Positions 1-5,864 of a stretch of DNA of 15,890 nt are shown piece after piece (within the stretch, counting starts at the first letter, position 1; each line of letters opens with the position of its first letter). The stretch spans positions 1-15,890 of the forward strand of contig JAZSFO010000071.1 in NCBI GenBank assembly GCA_045532255.1. The letters run 5' to 3'. The translations under genes were made by a program, and so were the position numbers. The DNA comes from RGIG8748 sp045532255 (GTDB lineage Bacteria; Bacillota; Clostridia; UMGS1810). The notes below the pieces were generated by a model. The model was given only the letters and a program-made list of their open reading frames with translations. It had not been told where the DNA came from and did not search any database.

Positions 1-139
1 CCTTTTTGAGTATAAGAGGATTTGTGCGAATCATTTTTTCTATCTCCGCTTCGCTTAAGCTGTCAAGCCTTAGGGCTATGTCGCCCATTCCAAGCTCCCT
101 GAGCTTTTTTTGCACGAGTTCCTTGTCAAAACCATTCAT
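1..139 (-). CDS. Hypothetical protein, N-terminal part only (runs off the left edge)
   Basis: An open frame of 46 codons runs from an ATG at 139 off the left end of the window. The visible product is charged and helix-prone, beginning MNGFDKELVQKKLRELG, followed by a segment rich in Leu, Glu and Ser. I do not recognise a family. No Shine-Dalgarno sequence precedes this ATG. A second in-frame ATG at 88 has AGGGAG six bases upstream and could be the true start. The gene follows the terminator at 164-232, so it probably has its own promoter or is only weakly co-transcribed with spoIIR. No signal peptide or membrane segment is visible in the part present. Confidence 0.45.
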   Translation of the reverse strand, partial: MNGFDKELVQKKLRELGMGDIALRLDSLSEAEIEKMIRTNPLILKK

Positions 140-163
140 AAAGTTGTTTGAATTATCAGATAT

Positions 164-232
164 AAAAAACACCGTCCTTTGACATGGAACAATTAGTAAA
201 TGGATATTCACTAATGAATATGCAAAGGACGG
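164..232 (-). terminator. Compound hairpin terminator downstream of spoIIR
   Basis: A perfect 10-bp stem pairs CCGTCCTTTG (172-181) with CAAAGGACGG (223-232). On the minus strand it is followed by TGTTTTTTATA, the expected U-tract. Inside it lies a second hairpin, ATATTCA/TGAATAT with a four-base loop (204-221). An alternative pairing, ATTAGT (192-197) with ACTAAT (210-215), competes with that inner hairpin. It is placed to end the ispE/spoIIR-side transcript, although a repeat cluster separates it from the spoIIR stop codon. Confidence 0.7.
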
Positions 233-261
233 ATGTTTTATGATTGTTTAATTTGTAATTT

Positions 262-405
262 CCGCCTCACCACCGCCTTCGTCGGAGCTCCCTTTACACA
301 AGGACACTTGAAAATCGCACCGTTAAGCCCTCCTTGCCTAAAGGAGGGGGGACCGTCGAAGACGGTGGGAGGATTTAAGAGGGGGACCGCTTGCGGTGGA
401 TGAGG
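262..405. repeat. Nested palindromic repeat cluster next to spoIIR
   Basis: The segment holds four small hairpins. The clearest are CCCTCCTT-GCCTA-AAGGAGGG (328-348), ACCGTC-GAA-GACGGT (352-366) followed by the tail GGGAGGATT (367-375), and ACCG-CTTG-CGGT (386-397). A more degenerate CCG/CGG hairpin lies near 272-286. The outside is closed by CCTCA (266-270 area) against TGAGG (401-405). The order hairpin with GCCTA loop, then hairpin with a three-base loop, then purine tail is the same as in the repeats at 1977-2024 and 2426-2472, so this is a diverged relative. It abuts the spoIIR stop codon and contains no gene. Confidence 0.75.
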
Positions 406-411
406 TGTTAA

Positions 412-1038
412 CTACCTAAACAGTGCCTTTATATCAGGCAAATCAATACTCTTTATAATCTCATACACCTTAAATTTAATCTGCGTCTTTCCTCCCGTTG
501 CTATGGAATATGTCTCCTTGCCAAGGCTGTCTATCAGCATGTCGGACATCGCTGCGTCTTGGCCTGCCACGGTTTCGTCCGCAAAGCAAAGGGGCGGAAA
601 CATAACACACCACCAATTATCGCCCTTTCCTGTGCCTATCTCTACCGTAAGGGCGGTGTATGTTCCTTTTGGCAGGGTTATGGATTCGTATTCCCTTGTG
701 GGAAATTCACTTTTCCCATACCTTGCACGGACCTCGTAATCAAAACCGTTTTTCTTGATTTCGTCACTTGCAATCTGCTCTATATCCTTTAGGCTCTTTT
801 GGGTCAATGCGGAAACCTCGTCTATATTCATTCCGCTTTCCTTCATTATATATGCTTCCTTAAGAATTCTGTCTCTTACCTTGAGCTTAAGCTCCTGGTC
901 CTCTTTGGAATTGCTGTTTGCACGCACATGAAGCCGTATTATTCCACTCGACAGACTTTCGCTCGTGCTGCTGACACCGCAGGCAACCGACACCGCAAGG
1001 AAAAACCCCAGACATATAGCAATTGGCAGTTTATTCAA
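412..1038 (-). CDS. spoIIR: Stage II sporulation protein R (SpoIIR)
   Basis: SpoIIR is the secreted signalling protein made in the forespore that triggers SpoIIGA to process pro-sigma-E in the mother cell (family knowledge). The sequence shows a hydrophobic N-terminal export segment (PIAICLGFFLAVSVACG), then the family hallmarks IRLHVRANSNSKEDQELKLKVRD and GDNWWCVMFPPLCF, written here only as short motifs: IRLHVRANS, LKLKVRD, WWCVMFPPLCF. No ATG exists near the N-terminus. A TTG at 1038 is chosen because AAAGGA lies nine bases upstream (1048-1053). A TTG at 1056 gives six more residues but would include the ribosome binding site within the coding region. Length of 208 residues is normal. The gene lies 59 bases downstream of ispE, an arrangement common in Clostridia, with a terminator-like hairpin between them. 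Confidence 0.95.
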   Translation of the reverse strand: MNKLPIAICLGFFLAVSVACGVSSTSESLSSGIIRLHVRANSNSKEDQELKLKVRDRILKEAYIMKESGMNIDEVSALTQKSLKDIEQIASDEIKKNGFDYEVRARYGKSEFPTREYESITLPKGTYTALTVEIGTGKGDNWWCVMFPPLCFADETVAGQDAAMSDMLIDSLGKETYSIATGGKTQIKFKVYEIIKSIDLPDIKALFR

Positions 1039-1047
1039 TATATTCAA

Positions 1048-1053
1048 TCCTTT
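1048..1053 (-). promoter_or_regulatory. Ribosome binding site deciding the TTG start of spoIIR
   Basis: On the minus strand AAAGGA is followed after nine bases by TTG at 1038. This spacing favours 1038 over the upstream TTG at 1056, which precedes the AAAGGA. The site begins right after the T-tract of the hairpin at 1055-1087. Confidence 0.6.
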
Positions 1054-1054
1054 C

Positions 1055-1087
1055 AAAAAAATATCTCTGTCAAAATTATTGACAGAG
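1055..1087 (-). terminator. Terminator-like hairpin between ispE and spoIIR
   Basis: CTCTGTCAA (1065-1073) pairs perfectly with TTGACAGAG (1079-1087) around a five-base loop. Read on the minus strand the stem is followed by ATA and seven T residues (1055-1061). It begins 11 bases after the ispE stop codon, so it fits an intrinsic terminator for ispE. The T-tract runs directly into the spoIIR ribosome binding site, so readthrough here would control how much spoIIR is expressed with ispE. Confidence 0.75.
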
Positions 1088-1097
1088 ACTTAAAAAT

Positions 1098-1934
1098 TTA
1101 TACAGTTTGTGTAAGAAATACATCTTTGTACATATCTTTGAAGTAATCATAAACTTCCTTTGCCTTTTCCTCGTTTTCAAAAATTCCGAAAACCGCCGAA
1201 CCGCTTCCGCTCATCAGCGAAGCATCTGCACCCATAGAGAGCATTTTTAATTTTATATCTTTTATTACGGGGAAGCTTTTGAACACACTCAGCTCAAATG
1301 AATTTTCCATCATATTATATAGTGCCTGTCTGTCGCCCCTCTCTATTGCCTTTTGTGCCATGTCAGCATCGGGATGAACCAGAGACGGATAGTCAAGACT
1401 TGCATATGCCTTTGGCGTGGATACAGCCACAGGCGGTTTTACTATAACCACAGCTGCAGTGCCCAGAGGCTTAATCGGAACTATAATGTCTCCGATGCCC
1501 GTTGCCCTTGCGGTAGACCCCATAAGGCAGTAGGGGACATCTGCACCGAGCCTTGATGATATTTTGGAAAGAACCCTTGGCGAAAGCGGTTTTCCGTAAA
1601 TAATATTAAGACCCTTAAGCACCGCCGCAGCATCGCTGCTTCCGCCTGCCATTCCTGCACACATGGGGATTCTTTTGTCAACAAAAATCCTTGCCCCCGA
1701 CCTTATCCCCGTAACATCAAAAAATAGCTTTGCCGCCTTGTATGCAAGGTTTGTTTCGTCGTAGCTTAGCGGTCCCGTACCGCTAAGCTCTATGGATGTG
1801 AGAGTTTTTTCTATTGTAATGATGTCGCATAGACCCACAGTCTGCATAATCATGTCTACATCATGATAGCCGTCTTCTCTTTTGCCTATTATATTTAATG
1901 TAAGATTTATTTTTGCATGAGCTTTTATTTTCAT
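1098..1934 (-). CDS. ispE: 4-diphosphocytidyl-2-C-methyl-D-erythritol kinase (IspE)
   Basis: IspE is a cytosolic GHMP kinase that phosphorylates CDP-methylerythritol with ATP in the non-mevalonate (MEP) isoprenoid pathway. The N-terminus has the family signature AHAKINLTLNI with the conserved lysine at residue 8. The glycine/serine-rich ATP loop PMCAGMAGGSSDAAA spans residues 90-104, and GADVPYCL (around residue 132) carries the conserved aspartate of the active site. A late MSGSGSAVFGIF motif is the third GHMP motif. Length of 278 residues is usual. The ATG start is preceded by AAGGA at a somewhat long spacing of 11 bases. No convincing promoter lies in the 40 bases upstream, where the DUF559 repeat element begins, so transcription may start beyond that element or come through it. 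Confidence 0.96.
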   Translation of the reverse strand: MKIKAHAKINLTLNIIGKREDGYHDVDMIMQTVGLCDIITIEKTLTSIELSGTGPLSYDETNLAYKAAKLFFDVTGIRSGARIFVDKRIPMCAGMAGGSSDAAAVLKGLNIIYGKPLSPRVLSKISSRLGADVPYCLMGSTARATGIGDIIVPIKPLGTAAVVIVKPPVAVSTPKAYASLDYPSLVHPDADMAQKAIERGDRQALYNMMENSFELSVFKSFPVIKDIKLKMLSMGADASLMSGSGSAVFGIFENEEKAKEVYDYFKDMYKDVFLTQTV

Positions 1935-1976
1935 AATTATATTAGTCCTTTTATTCTTTTTGTTCTCTTTATCGCA

Positions 1977-2024
1977 GGCCCCCTTGCCTAAAGGGGGCTG
2001 TCAGCATAGCTGACTGGGGGATTC
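1977..2024. repeat. Left copy of the DUF559-flanking hairpin repeat
   Basis: This 48-bp repeat contains hairpin 1, GCCCCCTT-GCCTA-AAGGGGGC, then hairpin 2, GTCAGC-ATA-GCTGAC, then the tail TGGGGGATTC. It is the inverted counterpart of 2426-2472, with 43 of 48 aligned columns identical. Hairpin 2 contains the stop codon of the DUF559 gene. A further inverted pair lies just outside or inside the copies: TCGCAGGC at 1972-1979 and its reverse-oriented match at 2403-2410, near GGCAAGCCTGCGA. Confidence 0.88.
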
Positions 2025-2369
2025 TTTTACGGCAGTATCAATGTAATTACAAACGGCTTCGAAATTTTTATTTACCTCACTATTTGGTATCCTAATGACT
2101 GTTAAGTTTCGTTGGTCAATTTTTTCTGTTCGGATTTTATCTTTTAATATACCTTTTTCTTCATAATGCTGTGAACCGTCAAGTTCAATAATCAGTCTTG
2201 CACTATGGCAATAGAAGTCAACTATATAATTATCGATTACTTTTTGCCTCAAAAATCTAACAGGGTAATTCCTTAAGAAATCATACCACAAATGTTTTTC
2301 CTCTTTGGTCATATTCTTGCGCAGTGTTTTTGCGTTATTTGTCAAATCTGTATTATGTTTTCTGCTCAT
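2001..2369 (-). CDS. DUF559 family (Vsr-like PD-(D/E)XK) endonuclease-domain protein
   Basis: The 122-residue product is a full-length DUF559 protein, a family related to very-short-patch-repair endonucleases of the PD-(D/E)XK fold; the biological substrate is generally not known. Key pieces are the N-terminal LRKNMTKEEKHLWYDFLR helix, FLRQKVIDNYIVDFYC with the first catalytic-type Asp, and LIIELDGSQHY with the E-x-D pair. Catalytic-type residues look intact. The start ATG has GAGGT four to five bases upstream. The last residues ESPSQLC and the TGA stop are encoded inside the flanking repeat at 1977-2024, so the gene and repeat have been inherited as a unit. The gene lies between two inverted repeat copies, which makes it look like the cargo or driver of a small element. 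No own promoter was recognised. Confidence 0.85.
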   Translation of the reverse strand: MSRKHNTDLTNNAKTLRKNMTKEEKHLWYDFLRNYPVRFLRQKVIDNYIVDFYCHSARLIIELDGSQHYEEKGILKDKIRTEKIDQRNLTVIRIPNSEVNKNFEAVCNYIDTAVKESPSQLC

Positions 2370-2425
2370 ATACTACCTCATTCTATAAATTCCTCGGGCA
2401 AGCCTGCGACATGTCAGCCTCCCAT

Positions 2426-2472
2426 GAATCCCCCAGTCAACTTCGTTGACAGCCCCCTTTAGGCAGGGGGCC
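2426..2472. repeat. Right copy of the DUF559-flanking hairpin repeat
   Basis: Read on the minus strand this 47-bp copy matches 1977-2024 except for a one-base gap, two bases in the loop of hairpin 2, and one stem pair that is G-C on the left and A-T here (GTCAAC-GAA-GTTGAC). It lies upstream of the DUF559 start. It is enclosed by a further inverted pair, TCAGCCTCCC (2413-2422) and GGGTGGCTGA (2495-2504), matching at nine of ten positions. Confidence 0.88.
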
Positions 2473-2546
2473 GAAACAAAGCATAGTGCAGTGAGGGTGG
2501 CTGAATGGTATCTGAAATTCAACCAAATATTATGTCCCATAGCAAT

Positions 2547-2567
2547 TGTGCAACAACCTGTTGCACA
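2547..2567. promoter_or_regulatory. Perfect palindrome, operator-like
   Basis: TGTGCAACA and TGTTGCACA form a perfect 9-bp inverted repeat around ACC. No T-tract follows on either strand, so it is not an intrinsic terminator. It lies about 110 bases upstream of the distal S-layer promoter, and could be a protein-binding site. No regulator can be named. Confidence 0.4.
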
Positions 2568-2645
2568 TTATTGGATACAAATTATTCAACATAAATCCTT
2601 AATTGAATTATATCACATCATAATTTTTTGTCAATATTTCAAATC

Positions 2646-2806
2646 TGTAACAAAACTTAAAAAAAGAAAAAAATTCTTGACATTTTGTCAATTACATTAT
2701 AGAATATATTAGTGCTTAATCAAGGAACGCCATTTTGGCAGAGTCTTGTTTCAGCACAAAAACAGAATTGTAACATAGATTACTCTATTTTTACAGTTTT
2801 GTTACA
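2646..2806. repeat. TGTAACA motif cluster around the S-layer promoter
   Basis: TGTAACAAAAC at 2646-2656 has a perfect 11-bp inverted copy at 2796-2806. A third copy of the core, TGTAACA, is at 2769-2775 and forms its own 8-bp inverted pair with 2800-2807. The outer two copies bracket the promoter at 2677-2705. The arrangement resembles paired operators, though AT-rich DNA can produce such matches by chance. Confidence 0.4.
2677..2705 (+). promoter_or_regulatory. Distal sigma-A-type promoter of the S-layer gene
   Basis: A consensus -35 TTGACA (2677-2682) and a -10 TAGAAT (2700-2705) are separated by exactly 17 bases. Transcription from here would give a leader of about 255 bases before the start codon at 2969. 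Confidence 0.72.
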
Positions 2807-2821
2807 ACAATAATTGCGGCA

Positions 2822-2851
2822 TTGACTATATTCGCCATATGGTGATATAAT
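2822..2851 (+). promoter_or_regulatory. Proximal promoter with extended -10 for the S-layer gene
   Basis: TTGACT (2822-2827) and a consensus TATAAT (2846-2851) are 18 bases apart, and TGA directly before TATAAT gives an extended -10. The leader would be about 110 bases. Two stacked promoters suit a gene for an abundant surface protein. Confidence 0.75.
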
Positions 2852-2896
2852 CAATCCAAGGTTAGGGTATTCCCTGACAATGTGTTAAGCAGTATA

Positions 2897-2939
2897 TGAA
2901 AGAGATGCGGCTTGCACACGAAAAAGTCAATCTCTTTCA
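2897..2939 (+). promoter_or_regulatory. Leader hairpin just upstream of the S-layer ribosome binding site
   Basis: TGAAAGAGAT (2897-2906) pairs perfectly with ATCTCTTTCA (2930-2939) across a 23-base loop. The stem ends 12 bases before the AAGGAGG at 2952-2958, leaving the site itself free. This geometry is typical of 5' mRNA-stabilising stems, but control of translation is also possible. Confidence 0.5.
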
Positions 2940-2968
2940 AAAAATTTTATTAAGGAGGATTTGAGAAT

Positions 2969-5722
2969 ATGAGAAATCTCAAAAAGGTACTCGCACTCGT
3001 TATAGCATTCTCCATGATGCTTTCTGTAGTAGCATTCGCTGGCTACAGTGATGTAGATGCAGATGCTGATTACGCTGGTGCAGTAGAACTCTTGTCAGCT
3101 TTGAATATAATCAAAGGTGACGATCAGGGCAACTTCAACCCCGACAACACAATAACAAGAGCTGAAATGGCTGCTATTATTTGTCGTGCAAAGGGTCTTG
3201 AAGATGCAGCAACAGGCGCTATGGGCCCCACAGCATTCACAGATGTTGCTGCAGATCACTGGGCAGCAGGTTATGTTAACCTCGCTAGCCAGAACGGTAT
3301 AATAAATGGTTATGGCGACGGCAAATTCGGTCCCGAAGATACTGTTACTTACGAACAGGCTATCAAGATGATCGTTTGCGCACTTGGTTTTGAGCCTATG
3401 GCTGCAACCAAGGGTGGTTGGCCTACAGGTTATCTCGTAGTTGCTAACAGCTACAAGATTACAGCTGGTGCTTCCGTTAACGCTACAAGAGCAAACATTG
3501 CTATTATCGTAGCTAACGCTATGAGCACACCTATGATGGACCAGACATCTTTCGGTTCTGACGCTAAGTACGAAGTTCTTGATGACGAAGACAACTACAG
3601 AACACTCCTCACAGACATGGATATCTATATCGCTACAGGTGTTGTAGGTGCTAAGGATGCTGACACAGTTGCTTTCGAAATCAAGGAAGTTTCCGACGAC
3701 TTCAAGTTTGACCCCGAGGTAAGAAAGGGTTATGACTTCGTAATCGGCGATACAAACATTGCTGAATACAAGAACCAGATGGTTGACGCTTATGTTCTCG
3801 AAACAGGCAGAAACAAGTTCGAAGTTGTAGCAGTTGTTCCTGCAGCTCTCGGCGAAACATTTGTTCTTCTTTCTGACGATGTTAAGCAAGTTTTAACAGA
3901 TGATGGCGATGAAATTGCTGTTGAGTATTATGTTGCAGGTAGCACAAAGACTAAGGAAATCGATATTAAACTTACATCTATCGAATTTAACAAGGGTGCT
4001 AAGAGTTACACATCTGTTGATACACTTGTAAAAACTGAGGGAGACGATGTTGAACTCACATTCATCAACAACAATGATGATTCCGAATTTGATGTTCTTG
4101 TAGCTACAAAGTACACATCTGCACGCGTTGACTATGTAGAAGCTGACAACAACAAGATTGGCTTCAACAACAGAACTGCAAAACTTGACTTCGAAGATGA
4201 AGACAAGACAATCATCCTCAGAGATGCTGACGGTAATGAACTTACACTTGCTGACTTTGCAGAAGATGATGTTATCGCTTATGTAATGGATGATACAACT
4301 GCAGCTCAGGCAACTTATATCGAACTTGTTAAGCTTACAAATGCTACAATTACAGGTTCTGTAGAAACAACATGGACAGAAGATGGTGCACAGTTCGTAT
4401 CCATCGATGGTAAAGAATACAAAAATGATGCTGATACTCTTGAACCCGGTGCAGAAGGTACATTCTACATTGGTATGACAGGTAAGATCATCGACTTCGA
4501 AGGTACAACAGCTGCTGGTAACTATGGTTACATTCTCGAAGCTGCTAAGACAGTTGAATTCTCCAAGGCTAAGTGGCAGGTAAGAATGCTTACAGCTGCT
4601 GACGGCGTTGTAGTTCTTGATGTTGATGAAGACCTCACAACAATTCCTGAGGGTAAGGAATTCAAGGATACAGAACTTGGTGCAATCCTTACAGCTATCA
4701 GCGCATGGGATAAGGATGACGAAGTTGTAACCTATGAAGAAAACAAAGATGTTGACAAGAGACTTGTTGAATACGGAGTAGACAGCAAGGGCAACATTGA
4801 TGAAATCACTGTATGTGCAGCTGATCCTATCGGCGATCTCGAGGAGTACAATGCTGATACTCAGAGAATTGACAGCTGGACACTCGCTGATGATGTTGTA
4901 GTTATGTATATTGACAAGAAAAATGCTGAAGATGTATATGCTACAGATATCAGCTTCCTTGTTGATGAGGCTAAGTACAACGGTTATATCTATAGAGAAC
5001 CTAAGGATAGAGAAAATGTTGTAATGATAATTACAGCTACAGATAGCCCCTTCAGAGCAGAAAATGGTTTTGCTATCGTAACAAGAGTTTCCACAGCTAA
5101 GGATGCTGAGAACAACGCTGTTACAAAGGTTGACTATGTACAGGGCGAAAATAATGGTTCTGTAACATTTAATAGCGATTCAGAAATGGTTGCTTACACA
5201 GAAGAGTATGATGACCTTATGATTGGTAGCATGTTCCTCTTCAATGCAGATGCAGACGGTGTTGTAACATCTTACGCAGTAATTGGTAAGTATGATGTTG
5301 ATAAGAAAGACTTTGTACTTGCTGCTGGTGTAGCTGATGACTATGCTAAGGAAGGCACCTATGGTGATGATTCTTATACAATAGCTACAGGATACCTCTA
5401 TCACGATACAAGAAAGGGTGCTTTCATTGCTAACGGCAAGACTGTTGAAACAGAGAAAGACCACCTTGACTATTATGTAGTTGGTAGTGCATTTAAGTAT
5501 ACATTCAACAATGCAAACGATACTAGGGTTAAGGTTGAGGTTGGTGAATATCTCGCTACAGATAACACAGAATTCTGGTCAAAATCTGATACTCAGACAG
5601 CTGCTACACCTGTTGTTTATGTTGCAACAAAGAGCGGTGACCTTATAGATCTCTACACAGCAGATAGCAAGGTTACAATTGATAAGTTTGTTGATCTTCA
5701 GGATGTAACAAAACAGAAGTAA
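2969..5722 (+). CDS. SLH-domain surface-layer-type protein
   Basis: The 917-residue product starts with a classical signal peptide (residues 1-24, cleavage after AFA). Three SLH repeats follow. The first (about 26-77) has YSDV and the canonical ITRAEMA. The second (about 90-142) has FTDVAADHWA, GYGDGKFGP and TYEQA. A weaker third (about 150-197) ends ATRANIAIIVANAM. SLH domains bind pyruvylated or related secondary wall polymers and hold the protein on the cell surface. The remaining ~720 residues are Asp- and Val-rich, probably beta-rich, with few cysteines, and match no family I can name. AAGGAGG lies ten bases before the ATG. Codon choice is narrow (mostly ACA for Thr, GCT for Ala), unlike neighbouring genes, which points to very high expression. 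With the double promoter and the strong terminator, it is probably a main S-layer or abundant envelope protein. Confidence 0.93.
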   Translation: MRNLKKVLALVIAFSMMLSVVAFAGYSDVDADADYAGAVELLSALNIIKGDDQGNFNPDNTITRAEMAAIICRAKGLEDAATGAMGPTAFTDVAADHWAAGYVNLASQNGIINGYGDGKFGPEDTVTYEQAIKMIVCALGFEPMAATKGGWPTGYLVVANSYKITAGASVNATRANIAIIVANAMSTPMMDQTSFGSDAKYEVLDDEDNYRTLLTDMDIYIATGVVGAKDADTVAFEIKEVSDDFKFDPEVRKGYDFVIGDTNIAEYKNQMVDAYVLETGRNKFEVVAVVPAALGETFVLLSDDVKQVLTDDGDEIAVEYYVAGSTKTKEIDIKLTSIEFNKGAKSYTSVDTLVKTEGDDVELTFINNNDDSEFDVLVATKYTSARVDYVEADNNKIGFNNRTAKLDFEDEDKTIILRDADGNELTLADFAEDDVIAYVMDDTTAAQATYIELVKLTNATITGSVETTWTEDGAQFVSIDGKEYKNDADTLEPGAEGTFYIGMTGKIIDFEGTTAAGNYGYILEAAKTVEFSKAKWQVRMLTAADGVVVLDVDEDLTTIPEGKEFKDTELGAILTAISAWDKDDEVVTYEENKDVDKRLVEYGVDSKGNIDEITVCAADPIGDLEEYNADTQRIDSWTLADDVVVMYIDKKNAEDVYATDISFLVDEAKYNGYIYREPKDRENVVMIITATDSPFRAENGFAIVTRVSTAKDAENNAVTKVDYVQGENNGSVTFNSDSEMVAYTEEYDDLMIGSMFLFNADADGVVTSYAVIGKYDVDKKDFVLAAGVADDYAKEGTYGDDSYTIATGYLYHDTRKGAFIANGKTVETEKDHLDYYVVGSAFKYTFNNANDTRVKVEVGEYLATDNTEFWSKSDTQTAATPVVYVATKSGDLIDLYTADSKVTIDKFVDLQDVTKQK

Positions 5723-5751
5723 TTTGCTTCTCAAGTCTTTGACTTAATAAT

Positions 5752-5791
5752 AAAAAAGAGAGTCGTGGCGTAAGTCACGGCTCTTTTTTTT
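5752..5791. terminator. Bidirectional intrinsic terminator between convergent genes
   Basis: A long stem joins the A-rich left side with GAGAGTCGTGGC (to 5769) and GTCACGGCTC plus T residues (5774-5791), closed by a GTAA tetraloop and using a few G-T pairs. Eight T residues follow on the plus strand, and the six A residues at 5752-5757 provide a T-tract on the minus strand. It can end both the S-layer gene and the ATPase gene coming from the right. The rest of 5723-5864 shows no gene. Confidence 0.88.
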
Positions 5792-5864
5792 GTTGGCGTC
5801 TTTAGACGGGTGACAATGGGGACGTCAGACTGTCGAATAATTATAAACAGATATTTTACTATCA

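Noticed and set aside
262..405. Repeat cluster considered as a CRISPR array or tandem repeat
   Set aside because: The units are hairpins of differing sequence with no equal-length spacers, so neither description fits.
2547..2567. Palindrome considered as an intrinsic terminator
   Set aside because: The stem is good but no T-tract follows on either strand; kept only as an operator-like site.
2446..2712. Open frame on the plus strand upstream of the S-layer gene
   Set aside because: It begins inside the right DUF559 repeat and runs through the promoter region; the product has no coding character and no ribosome binding site.
3095..3889. Long open frame on the minus strand inside the S-layer gene
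   Set aside because: It is a cysteine-rich antisense shadow produced by the narrow codon use of the S-layer gene, with no ribosome binding site or recognisable domain.
5805..5845. Possible remnant of a transposase-associated repeat (TGACAATGGGGACG followed by GTCAGACTGTC)
   Set aside because: It recalls end sequences of some Y1-transposase elements, but only about 15 bases resemble them and no partner end is visible here.
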